Of a stretch of 32,673 nucleotides of DNA, positions 1 to 7,263 are shown piece after piece. The translations under genes were made by a program, and so were the position numbers. Numbering within the stretch: the stretch's first letter is position 1; every line of letters begins with the position of its first letter. The notes under the pieces are model-generated. The model was not told the DNA's origin. It did no database searches and saw only the letters and a program-made list of their open reading frames with translations. This DNA is from Anaerolineae bacterium (GTDB taxonomy: Bacteria > Chloroflexota > Anaerolineae > J102), in NCBI GenBank assembly GCA_026991225.1, contig JALXCB010000194.1, positions 1 through 32,673 of the forward strand. Reading direction: 5' to 3'.

Positions 1-2384
1 GGCGTCAAGGTCGGCGTGGGTGTGGGCGTCGGTGTGGGGGTGAGAGGGGAGGCGCACGGTTGCGCATCCGTAGGATGGAGGTCGGGATGGTTGGTGATCA
101 GGAACGCATCCAGCCTGGCGTTCCCTTCGCGGGTTTTGAAGCGCAGGGTGTGCGTGCCTGCGGTCAGACCGAAGGCGTGGGATTGGGGGTTGCCGGTGTC
201 GACGAGGCGCCAATGCCATTGCCCATCAGGAGGGACGATCTCGAAATGCAGGGGCGTTTGATCATCCCATTGCACCCAAAAGGAGTTCTGGTTCCAATCC
301 ATGCCCATGACCCGGGCCCAGAGGAAGACGTTTTCGTTCCTCTCCTGATGGATGGTGAACTCGACCGCGCCATCGCTCCAGGCCTGGGCGTCGCTCACAT
401 ACCGATACCTACAGGCGGTGTTATCCCATTGCGGGCCCATGGGCGGGGTGATCTGCCCATCTTCGGCTTCCTGGCGAAAGAGGGAGGGGGATCGCGGCAG
501 GGGGCGCAGCACCCACAGGCCCGTGCCCTGGTTGACGGCGTAGATCAGATCGTTTTGGACGAAAAGGGCGTTGCCGTTCCCCATCGCAGCAGGATAACCG
601 CCCGCCACGTAGGGCAGGCTGGGATCGAACATGCCCAGGACCTGCTCAGGCAGCAGGAACAATCCCCCCATGATGTCGATGCGCTCATAGAAATAGCCGC
701 CCAGGCGCTGGAAGCCGATCTGGCGGGGATGAGCAGGATCGGAGACGTCGATGACCTCGCCCGATGAGAGATACACCCTGTTTCCACGCGCCAACACGTG
801 GCTGGCAGGGGATTCGTAGTAATCGCGCACGCGTTGAAGCTGGATGCGAGCGACCTCGATGACGTTTGCTTCGTCCGTGACGTCGTAGATGGCGAGATAA
901 AAAGGATCGTCAAAGGTGTAAACCAGCCGTTTATCCCCCTGCAAACGCACGTCAAAGGCGTGGAAATAGCCCTCGATCAAGCGTCGGGGATTGTTCCCAA
1001 GAGGGTCCATGACCCATAAATCACTGTTGTGAAGATAATAGATGCGTCCCGGTATCGAGCGGATGGTCGAGTTCCATGAATTGACCGCGGGGATCTCTCT
1101 GGCGCCCGAGGTCGCGAGGGTTTGCGTCGTGTCTATGATGAAAATCTGCCTTTCTCCCGCCAGGTAGGCCACGCCATCCTGAACGGTCATCTCTCGGATA
1201 TGGCTCTCGGGCAAATCCCACTGGGAGAGCGGGCGCGGTTGGGCGGGGTCGCTGACGTCGTACACGTCCAGGCTATAGCTATCGGCCACGTAGGCGCGGT
1301 CATCTTCCACGGCGATGGCGGTGGGAAGGCTGAGTTCAACGCGATAGCGCCCCACAGGGGCGGGATGCTCGATATCGGAGATATCCAGGAGTTGCAGGCC
1401 CCAGGAACCCCGGGCCATGAATACCAGATCGTCTGCGAAAGCGAACCCATAGTCCTCTTTCCCTTTGTGTATCCAGTACGATGTGACGACCGTGGGGGCC
1501 GTGGGGTCGTGGTAATCCAGGATCACAAAGCCTTTGCTCTGGTAATAACCAGCCTGAGTCTTCCCTAGAAAAATGTAGTCTTCGGTGACGGCAAAAATGG
1601 TGTTCAGATCTGGGTCCTGGAATGTGCCCACTGCGCCCAAGAGTTGCGGTTGCCTCTCATCATGGATGTCGTAGATGGCGTGATAATAGACCCCCTGAAT
1701 GAAGAGTTTGTCGTTGTATCGATAAAGGGCGTCATAGGGACGATTATCCAACAACGCGTGGCCAATGTATTGCGGTTGTTGGGGGTCGGACACATCCAGG
1801 ATGCTGAGAATGGCTCGCTCAGGAAGATTGGATGTGCTGATCAGGTAGAGATGATGGGATGAGAGCAGGGCTGTGGCAATGTCCATCTCCGATTCATATT
1901 GCCCCACTTGTTTAGACGAAGAGGGTTGAGCAAAGTCCATGAACAGGAGTTTTCTCATGGGATGGCCGACGCCAATCACCACCAGACTCCCTTCCATCGA
2001 GAGGGGTTCGCCCGGCACGTAATCCCCTCCCAAAAAGGTCAGGGTGTCATTGGTTTCGATGCGGAAGACCCACACACCCTGCGCGGAGAGGGCATAGAGA
2101 CGATCCCCATCGATGACCATGTGGCGAATGCCCCCTTCTTTCCCCCGGATTTCGAAAAGGGAACGAGGCTGCGAGGGGTCGCTGATATCCAGGATTTCGA
2201 GATAGCTGCCCGTTGCCAGATAGGCCCGCTGGCCCCGGATGGCCACAGCGCTTGCCAGGCCGTGAGCGTCACGATGGCCGATGATCTGCCAATGGGGCGG
2301 CTGAGGGATGGGCAGGGCGGCCCGGGCCCGCTGTGCCAGCAGAGGAAAGATGAGAATCAGCAGAAAGAGAAGTCGTTTTTTCAT
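1..2384 (-). CDS. Secreted LVIVD-repeat beta-propeller protein, 3' end outside window
   Basis: This frame is open from the ATG at 2384 to the left edge (about 794 codons, no stop), so the ORF track omits it. The start has AGGAGG five bases upstream. The N-terminus is a Sec-type signal (MKKRLLFLLILIFPLLAQ). The next ~600 residues carry repeated blades with the LVIVD signature, for example ILDISDPSQP, ILDVSDPQQP, LLDISDIEHP, VYDVSDPAQP and VIDVSDPAHP, which are known to build a beta-propeller. From about residue 636 (FRQEAEDG) there is a separate beta-rich, carbohydrate-binding-like domain, followed by a Thr-Pro tract (TPTPTPTPT) that runs off the edge and is probably a linker to another domain or anchor. 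An extracellular or surface-attached role is inferred. No enzymatic motif is visible, and ligand and function are unknown. Confidence 0.88.
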   Translation of the reverse strand, partial: MKKRLLFLLILIFPLLAQRARAALPIPQPPHWQIIGHRDAHGLASAVAIRGQRAYLATGSYLEILDISDPSQPRSLFEIRGKEGGIRHMVIDGDRLYALSAQGVWVFRIETNDTLTFLGGDYVPGEPLSMEGSLVVIGVGHPMRKLLFMDFAQPSSSKQVGQYESEMDIATALLSSHHLYLISTSNLPERAILSILDVSDPQQPQYIGHALLDNRPYDALYRYNDKLFIQGVYYHAIYDIHDERQPQLLGAVGTFQDPDLNTIFAVTEDYIFLGKTQAGYYQSKGFVILDYHDPTAPTVVTSYWIHKGKEDYGFAFADDLVFMARGSWGLQLLDISDIEHPAPVGRYRVELSLPTAIAVEDDRAYVADSYSLDVYDVSDPAQPRPLSQWDLPESHIREMTVQDGVAYLAGERQIFIIDTTQTLATSGAREIPAVNSWNSTIRSIPGRIYYLHNSDLWVMDPLGNNPRRLIEGYFHAFDVRLQGDKRLVYTFDDPFYLAIYDVTDEANVIEVARIQLQRVRDYYESPASHVLARGNRVYLSSGEVIDVSDPAHPRQIGFQRLGGYFYERIDIMGGLFLLPEQVLGMFDPSLPYVAGGYPAAMGNGNALFVQNDLIYAVNQGTGLWVLRPLPRSPSLFRQEAEDGQITPPMGPQWDNTACRYRYVSDAQAWSDGAVEFTIHQERNENVFLWARVMGMDWNQNSFWVQWDDQTPLHFEIVPPDGQWHWRLVDTGNPQSHAFGLTAGTHTLRFKTREGNARLDAFLITNHPDLHPTDAQPCASPLTPTPTPTPTPTLT

Positions 2385-2436
2385 GGTGACCTCCTTATCG
2401 GGCCATGCGGGGATCGCATATTTTGAGTTGTGGTAC

Positions 2437-2647
2437 TGCTAACGGGCCCCTGCTCACTTGACACGGATAGGAGAAAGCACGGATAAAATCTTTTGTAACT
2501 GCTAACGTCCTCGACTTTAAGCCGCAAGAAGCCACGAAGGCGCGAAGTTTTATCAAGACACGAAGAAAAAAACAAAGGAAAAAACGTCATGTCTTCGTCT
2601 TTCTTCGTGTCTTCGTGGCAAAAAATGGTGACACGACCTTAGTAGTT
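2437..2647. repeat. Composite palindromic element (ACACGGAT plus CACGAAG words)
   Basis: A first part (from TACTGCTAACG) carries TTGACACGGATAGGAG...CACGGATAAAATC. A second part begins GTAACTGCTAACGTCC at 2495, contains a palindrome of GCCACGAAGGCGCGAAG against CTTCGTGTCTTCGTGGC, and ends ACCTTAGTAGTT near 2647. Read inward, the two ends are GTAACTGCTAACGT and AACTACTAAGGT, that is imperfect terminal inverted repeats. The second part resembles 6689-6842 in the opposite orientation and in length (~154 bp). It is probably a MITE-like or other non-autonomous element. Confidence 0.7.
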
Positions 2648-2681
2648 TTTCGAAATTCACGCGGGCGCGGTGGGCCCGTCC

Positions 2682-2694
2682 AAAGACAAGTATA
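2682..2694 (-). promoter_or_regulatory. Possible extended -10 promoter for the LVIVD gene
   Basis: On the minus strand TGCTATACT fits an extended -10 (TGn-TATAAT, one mismatch in the hexamer). No good -35 is seen 17 bases upstream. It would give a leader of about 300 nt that crosses the palindromic element at 2437-2647. This is an inference from motif only. Confidence 0.3.
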
Positions 2695-2860
2695 GCAAAC
2701 AGGGATGAACATAGCGTGAAAACGCCATCGAAAGGGATGAAAGAATGTTCATGCGAGGCCGCGTCGACTGGCATTGAATGAAGCATCCGTCCCCTGCTCA
2801 CCCCGCGCCCAATCTCGAATTCGTTTCGCCCCTTTGTCGTTGGGGTTGGCTCCCGTTCCC

Positions 2861-3361
2861 TTATGCGTAAAACGCCTGCCACACGAAGATGACAATCATC
2901 ACCACCGCGAAGGCCATTTTCACGGCCATGGCCGCGAGGTAGCCAAGGATGAAGCCGCGGCTGGCTTTCCAGGCCTTGCGCAGTTCCCATCCCTGCCGAT
3001 AGGCTTCCCATAACAACAGGCCCAGGAACGCGCCCACCAGCGCGCCGATGAGGTTGAAGAGGATGAACCCGATGATCGCGGCTGCGCCCGCTACGACCAT
3101 GCTGAACCAGGATGCGCCACCCCCTTTCGCGCCCAACGCGGCCAGGGCCACGTCGCTAATCTCAGCCAGGATGGCGATGCCGCCCAGCACGGCCAGGGTG
3201 GGCCACCCCACGGCCTGAAAGCCATCAGCCCAGGCCCACAACAGCGCGCTGAGCCAGATGAGGATAGGGCCGGGGATGATGGGCAGCACGACGCCGATGA
3301 CGCCAGCGACGAGGCCGACGTAGGCGAGGATTTTCAGGAATTCGGCAAGGGATGGAGACAT
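2861..3361 (-). CDS. DUF456 family membrane protein
   Basis: A 166-residue, very hydrophobic protein with the layout of the DUF456 family: an N-terminal membrane hairpin with VGVVLPIIPGPILIWLSALLW, then a central segment (LAEISDVALAALGAKGGGAS) and further glycine-rich membrane segments. Length matches the family. Function is unknown for the family, so only an integral inner-membrane location can be inferred. It lies between the LVIVD gene and the aroKB-nnrE pair, separated from the latter by a nested palindromic repeat, and is probably its own transcription unit. Confidence 0.85.
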   Translation of the reverse strand: MSPSLAEFLKILAYVGLVAGVIGVVLPIIPGPILIWLSALLWAWADGFQAVGWPTLAVLGGIAILAEISDVALAALGAKGGGASWFSMVVAGAAAIIGFILFNLIGALVGAFLGLLLWEAYRQGWELRKAWKASRGFILGYLAAMAVKMAFAVVMIVIFVWQAFYA

Positions 3362-3382
3362 GGGGGGAATCAGTCTTCAGTC

Positions 3383-3617
3383 GTAACTGGTAACGTGATC
3401 CAGTTCATTCAACACGGATACGAAGAGACACGGATAAAACTTTTTGGGATGGCGAGGATCTTTTTCCCTTATCGATGAAAATTGTGGTCGGGAGCCCAGG
3501 AAACCAGTAGATCAGGAAACCGGGGCGGGCCGCTGCCCCCCTGGTTTTCCGGTCTCCCGGTTTACAATCTTTTTGAACCATCCGTGTTTTTCTGTGTTCA
3601 TCCGTGTTCTATTTTCA
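3383..3617. repeat. Nested palindrome: ACACGGAT arms enclosing a GGAAACCGG palindrome
   Basis: The outer left arm reads GTAACTGGTAACGTG...CAACACGGATACGAAGAGACACGGATAAAAC. The outer right arm is its inverted counterpart, CCATCCGTGTTTTTCTGTGTTCATCCGTGTTCTATTTTCA. Inside sits a second palindrome, GGAAACCAGTAGATCAGGAAACCGG against GGTTTTCCGGTCTCCCGG. The right boundary (minus strand TTGAAAATAG) contains the nnrE stop codon TGA. The left boundary resembles the GTAACTGCTAACG end of other copies. Confidence 0.7.
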
Positions 3618-4352
3618 ATGCAGCACGCGGAGGAGAGGGCCGGGGGCGAAGATGGGCGGGAGGTCGATGTCCAGGTCCTCGTAGAGGACGGGAGGGACGC
3701 TGATGTCGGCCAGGAAGAGATCGCCCACCACCTGCGGCGCGGCGAACAGGCCCGCTTTGGGCAGAGCCAGGGTCATGGTGGCGTCGGCCTGGATGCAGGG
3801 GTGATAGACCCGTCCGGAGCCCGCGTCCAGACCCGAGGGTGCGTCCAGGGCCAGGATGGGCGCAGGATGGCTGTTGGCGAGCTGGATGAGGTCCGCGGTC
3901 GTGCCTTGGGGGTCGCCCGAAAGCCCGTAGCCAATGAGCGCGTCCAGGATCAGGTCGGCGCTGGGCAGCTCCCAGCCGTCTCCCGCGGTCATCACCGAGA
4001 CGCCCATCGCCAGCAGGATATCCAACTGGCGAGCGGGGACGCCGCGGAAATCGTCGAACTCGCGCGGGGTGACCACCTGCACCTCGGCCCCGCGGTTGGC
4101 CAGATGCCGGGCTGCGGTCAATCCCCCGCCGCCATTGTTGCCCCGGCCCGCCAGCACAAGCACGGGGCGATCTCGCACCTCGCCGCCCAGCAGGGCCTGG
4201 GCCAGGTCGGCCAGATTCCGCCCCGCGTTCTCCATCATCTGGATGAGCTGGATGCCATAGACTTCGATCATGAGCCGGTCCACCTCGACCATCTGGGCCG
4301 TGGTGAGCGCGGGCAGGGCGGAGCTGGGGATCGTAGGGAAGTGGGCGGTCAT
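3615..4352 (-). CDS. nnrE: NAD(P)H-hydrate epimerase (YjeF N-terminal domain)
   Basis: A 245-residue protein with the YjeF_N/AIBP fold. TAQMVEVDRLMIEVYGI and LIQMMENAGRNLADLA form the N-terminal helix and substrate region, VLVLAGRGNNGGGGLTAARHL is the conserved glycine-rich loop, and ILDALIGYGLSGDPQG and LALDAPSGLDAGSGRVY carry the catalytic Asp and cation-binding motifs. The family epimerises R- to S-NAD(P)H-hydrate for repair of damaged cofactors. In many bacteria this domain is fused to the ADP/ATP-dependent dehydratase; here it stands alone and no dehydratase is in the window. It starts 10 bases after the aroKB stop, so the two are probably cotranscribed. Its TGA lies inside the end motif of the downstream palindromic repeat. 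Confidence 0.92.
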   Translation of the reverse strand: MTAHFPTIPSSALPALTTAQMVEVDRLMIEVYGIQLIQMMENAGRNLADLAQALLGGEVRDRPVLVLAGRGNNGGGGLTAARHLANRGAEVQVVTPREFDDFRGVPARQLDILLAMGVSVMTAGDGWELPSADLILDALIGYGLSGDPQGTTADLIQLANSHPAPILALDAPSGLDAGSGRVYHPCIQADATMTLALPKAGLFAAPQVVGDLFLADISVPPVLYEDLDIDLPPIFAPGPLLRVLH

Positions 4353-4362
4353 CAGTTATCGG

Positions 4363-5970
4363 TCATCCGTGAGAGGGGTTGGGGAGCAAAGAGTGGAGGG
4401 CGGTGAGGACCTCATCCTTCCGCACGTCGTCGTAGACCCCGACGTCGCCAATGGCCCGGGGCAGGACAAAGCGCACCTTGCCCTGCTTGCGCTTCTTGTC
4501 CGTGCCCATGGCCGCGAGGATGGCCGCGGGATCGTAGCCTGAAAGCGTCGTGGGCAGGCCCAGGCGTTCCACCACGGCCTCGATACGCCGGGGAATCTCG
4601 GGCGGGCACAGACCCCGGCCCGCAGCCAGCCGGGCGGCGGCGATGAGGCCCAGGGCCACGGCCTGCCCGTGGGGGATGGCGTAGTCGCTGACTCGCTCGA
4701 TGGCGTGGGCGAAGGTGTGGCCCAGGTTGAGATGCGCCCGCTCGCCCGCCTCGAAGGGGTCCCGCTGCACGATGCCGATCTTCACCCGCAGGGCGCGGGC
4801 GATGAGGGCTTCCAGGGAGGAGGGGCCGGAGGTCTCCAGTTGGGTGAAGAGTTCCGGGTCGGCGATGATGCCGTGTTTGATGACCTCGGCCAGGCCGTTG
4901 CGGAACTCCTCGGGCGGCAGGGTGGCGAGGACGTCGGGATCGATGATCACCAATTCGGGCTGCTTGAACGCGCCCACCAGGTTCTTGCCCTGAGGCAGGT
5001 CCACGCCCGTCTTCCCTCCGACCGACGCGTCGACCATGGCCAGCAGGGAGGTGGGGATTTGCACGAAGCGCACCCCGCGCAGGTAGGTGGCCGCGGCAAA
5101 TCCGGCCATGTCGCCGATGACGCCCCCGCCCAGGGCTACGACCACGCCCGATCGGTCCAGTTCCGCCTCCAGAAAGCGGTCGTACAGGCGGCGAATGGTG
5201 TCCAGGTTCTTGTGGGCTTCCCCCGCGGGCAGGGTGATCAGCTTCGCCCGAACCCCGGCCTGGGCGAACGCGTCCAGCAGGGGATAGCTCCAGTGAGGAG
5301 CCACGTTGGCATCGCTGACCACGATCACGTCCCCGGTGACGTCCCGTTGGGCCATGAGCCGGGGCGCGTGGGCCAGCAGGCCCGCGCCCAGTGCGATATC
5401 ATAATCCCGACCGCCGGGCGCGGCCACAGGCAGGCGCAGATAGCGCGGCGCATTCCCTTCCGCCAGGGCGATGACCTCTTCGGCCACCTCGGCCACGGTG
5501 CGGCCCGTGGTGTCGATCTGATAGGGGATCTCGGCGTAGGCCGCGGCGCGGCGGGCCATCAGGGCCTTGATCTTGTCCCGGCGATTGTTTCCGGCCAGCA
5601 GCGGGCGGCTTTCATCCGTTTCCAGCCGCTCCAGGATGGCGTCCACCCCCGCGGTGAGGCAGACCACCAGGCTGGTGCGCGTGGCCATCACTCGATTCTC
5701 TTCGGGGACCAACGCGCCGCCGCCGGTGGCGATGACCAGGTCCTTCTGGAAGCTCAACTCCCGCAGCAGCTCTTTCTCCAGCGCCCGGAACACCTCCTCG
5801 CCATGTTGGGCGAAGATGTCGGCGATGCTCATGTCGGTCTGACGCTCGATGGTCTCATCCATGTCGATGAACGTGCGGCCCAAACGCGCGGCCACTTCGC
5901 GGCCCACCGCGCTCTTGCCCACGCCCATGAAGCCGGTGATGACGATGTTAGGAGAAGGTGAATGGGTCAT
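4363..5970 (-). CDS. aroKB: Bifunctional shikimate kinase / 3-dehydroquinate synthase
   Basis: A 535-residue fusion for two shikimate-pathway steps. Residues ~1-170 are shikimate kinase: Walker A GFMGVGKS at 13-20, the substrate Asp in FIDMDETIE, GGGAL, and the lid arginine in ESRPLL. Residues ~180-535 are 3-dehydroquinate synthase, an NAD- and metal-dependent enzyme converting DAHP to 3-dehydroquinate, with GGGVIGDMAGFAAATYLRG, QIPTSLLAMVDASVGGKTG, NLVGAFKQP, the metal-binding GLAEVIKHG, and histidines in HLNLGHTFAHAIE and PHGQAVALG. Both active sites look intact. The order kinase-then-synthase is known from some thermophiles and Chloroflexota. nnrE follows after 10 bases. The ATG start is conserved in position just before the Walker motif; no strong Shine-Dalgarno precedes it. 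Confidence 0.95.
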   Translation of the reverse strand: MTHSPSPNIVITGFMGVGKSAVGREVAARLGRTFIDMDETIERQTDMSIADIFAQHGEEVFRALEKELLRELSFQKDLVIATGGGALVPEENRVMATRTSLVVCLTAGVDAILERLETDESRPLLAGNNRRDKIKALMARRAAAYAEIPYQIDTTGRTVAEVAEEVIALAEGNAPRYLRLPVAAPGGRDYDIALGAGLLAHAPRLMAQRDVTGDVIVVSDANVAPHWSYPLLDAFAQAGVRAKLITLPAGEAHKNLDTIRRLYDRFLEAELDRSGVVVALGGGVIGDMAGFAAATYLRGVRFVQIPTSLLAMVDASVGGKTGVDLPQGKNLVGAFKQPELVIIDPDVLATLPPEEFRNGLAEVIKHGIIADPELFTQLETSGPSSLEALIARALRVKIGIVQRDPFEAGERAHLNLGHTFAHAIERVSDYAIPHGQAVALGLIAAARLAAGRGLCPPEIPRRIEAVVERLGLPTTLSGYDPAAILAAMGTDKKRKQGKVRFVLPRAIGDVGVYDDVRKDEVLTALHSLLPNPSHG

Positions 5971-6004
5971 GGAAATTGGAGAGATGAATGATAGAAGAAT
6001 GAAG

Positions 6005-6139
6005 ACGGACGTGAAACGTCATGCGTGATGCGTAAGGTTCTCACGTTTCACGTTTTCACGCATCACGCCCGTGGCAGACTCGCCCAATGCGGGCTTCGAG
6101 TTGCTTTTGCAAGCGAACGCGCAACGCAATTTTCAAAGC
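6005..6139. repeat. Palindromic element with GTGAAACGTGATGCG words (family E)
   Basis: The core reads GACGTGAAACGTCATGCGTGATGCG...CACGTTTTCACGCATCACG, followed by CCGTGGCAGACTCGCCCAATGCG and an end that reads CTTTGAAAATTGCGTTGCG on the minus strand. The flank CGTGGCAGAYTCGCCCA and this end recur at 21113-21185 and, less exactly, at 18900-18950. The end motif contains the TGA of the adjacent yfcE-like gene. Confidence 0.65.
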
Positions 6140-6651
6140 ATCGGTTCCAGCGACGTAGGCACTTCGACCCAGACGAACTCGCCCGTCCCCGCGTCGTACA
6201 GGCCCCAGGTGGGCGCGTGTTTCAGGCCCAGCAATTCGCCCGGATTGACCAGCAGGGTGGAGCCGACGACCTCGCGGTGCTGCGTATGGTCGTGCCCGTA
6301 GCATACCAGGTCGAACGCGCCCGATTGGGCGATGCGGCGGGCGGGCTCGGGGTAGTGGATCAGCGCGATCCTGCGCCCGAACAGCTCGAGCTCCGCGTAG
6401 TCGCCGTGGTGGGTGACGTGATCGTATTTGGCCGCCTGCGTCTGGATGAGGCGACCGTCGCCCTCGTTGTTGCCGAAGATGATGTGGATGGGACCGTCGA
6501 AGTTGCGGGCCAGCAGGCCCACGATGAAGGGCGCGTTCATGTCGCCGCAGTGGAGCAGCGCCTCCGCGCCCGCTTCGCGGGCCTGCTCCAGGGCTTTTGT
6601 CAGGTGCCAGACGTTGTCGTGGGAATCGGAGAAAATGGCGATTTTGGACAT
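6133..6651 (-). CDS. YfcE/MJ0936-type metallophosphoesterase
   Basis: A 172-residue calcineurin-like phosphoesterase. Metal-ligand motifs are in order: FSDSHDN at 8-14, LLHCGDMN, FGNNEGD, IHYPEP, and CYGHDHTQ, with NPGEL near the C-terminus as in the YfcE/MJ0936 group. These are small two-metal phosphodiesterases of the cytoplasm; the natural substrate is unknown here. The start is supported by AGGAGG seven bases upstream (CAGGAGGTTCGCCATG). It is flanked by repeat elements on both sides; its TGA is inside the downstream one (CTTTGAAAATTG). Confidence 0.9.
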   Translation of the reverse strand: MSKIAIFSDSHDNVWHLTKALEQAREAGAEALLHCGDMNAPFIVGLLARNFDGPIHIIFGNNEGDGRLIQTQAAKYDHVTHHGDYAELELFGRRIALIHYPEPARRIAQSGAFDLVCYGHDHTQHREVVGSTLLVNPGELLGLKHAPTWGLYDAGTGEFVWVEVPTSLEPML

Positions 6652-6688
6652 GGCGAACCTCCTGGGGGCAGTTTTTCAGTGTTCAGGT

Positions 6689-6842
6689 GTAACTACTAAG
6701 GTCGCGCCGCCGCTTTTTGCCACGAAGACACGAAGAAAACGAAGGCACGACGTATTTTTCTTTATTTTTCCTTTCGTGTCTTCGAAAAACTTCGAGCCTT
6801 CGTGGCTTTTGGCGGCCTAAAGTCCAGTACGTTAGCAGTTAC
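6689..6842. repeat. CACGAAG palindromic element with imperfect terminal inverted repeats
   Basis: The element begins GTAACTACTAAGGTCG and ends (reading inward on the other strand) GTAACTGCTAACGTAC. Between these are TTTTTGCCACGAAGACACGAAG and its inverted counterpart CCTTCGTGGCTTTTGGCGGCCTAAAG. It fits exactly between the yfcE-like start region and the vanZ-like stop, and its end supplies the last codons of vanZ (AAC TGC TAA). About 154 bp, like 2495-2647. Confidence 0.75.
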
Positions 6843-7263
6843 GTTCAGGTTGTTTTTTCGCGGTGGATGGCAGGGCGTGTCCTCGTCGGCTGAGGGCAAA
6901 CCATGCGACCGCACCAATCCATGCGCCGATCATATCCACGCCCAGGTCGAACCACTCATCCCCGCCCCAGGCCCGATGCTTGTACGCGAGCTGGACGGCT
7001 TCCTGCAGGAAAGCGGCCACCAGCACGACGCCCAACACCATCGCCAGCCGTGGCCAACGCATCTCACCCCCGGGCATGAGCAGGGTGAGGAGCAGGAAGG
7101 CAAGCACGCCGAACAGGAACGCGTGACTCACCCAGTGCATCCAGGCCGGGCCGAATACGAAGGCGAAGGCCGCGTCGTAGCCGGGGATATGGCGGGCGAT
7201 CCAGGCCATGGGCGCCAGCATCCCCAGCAGCCAGAACAGAAGCAGCGTCTTGCGGTGGATCAT
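6832..7263 (-). CDS. VanZ-like membrane protein
   Basis: A 143-residue protein starting MIHRKTLLLFWLL. The 550-residue ORF in the track only extends this frame backwards through the M50 gene. Four hydrophobic segments carry the VanZ-like pattern: HWVSHAFLFGVLAFLLL early, then FLQEAVQLAYKHRAWGGDEWFDLGVDMIGAWIG with the typical E..Q and the D...D..G face. VanZ-family members are small integral membrane proteins; most have no proven function. The ATG overlaps the M50 stop by 4 bases (ATGA), indicating translational coupling. The last two residues and stop (N C TAA) come from the GTAACTGCTAAC end of the neighbouring repeat, so the native C-terminus may have been altered by its insertion. Confidence 0.8.
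   Translation of the reverse strand: MIHRKTLLLFWLLGMLAPMAWIARHIPGYDAAFAFVFGPAWMHWVSHAFLFGVLAFLLLTLLMPGGEMRWPRLAMVLGVVLVAAFLQEAVQLAYKHRAWGGDEWFDLGVDMIGAWIGAVAWFALSRRGHALPSTAKKQPERNC

Noticed and set aside
60-767. Plus-strand ORF of 235 aa, and 1122..1568 and 1899..2426
   Set aside because: Codon-aligned mirror frames of the minus-strand LVIVD gene; the real reading has signal peptide, SD and family repeats.
4669-5961. Plus-strand ORF of 430 aa
   Set aside because: Exact antisense of aroKB in the mirror frame; His/Gly/Gln-rich low-quality protein.
6721-6806. CRISPR-like array in CACGAAG or GTAATGCG repeats
   Set aside because: Units are 6-9 bases with no constant spacing or spacers, and they form palindromes; no cas genes are present.
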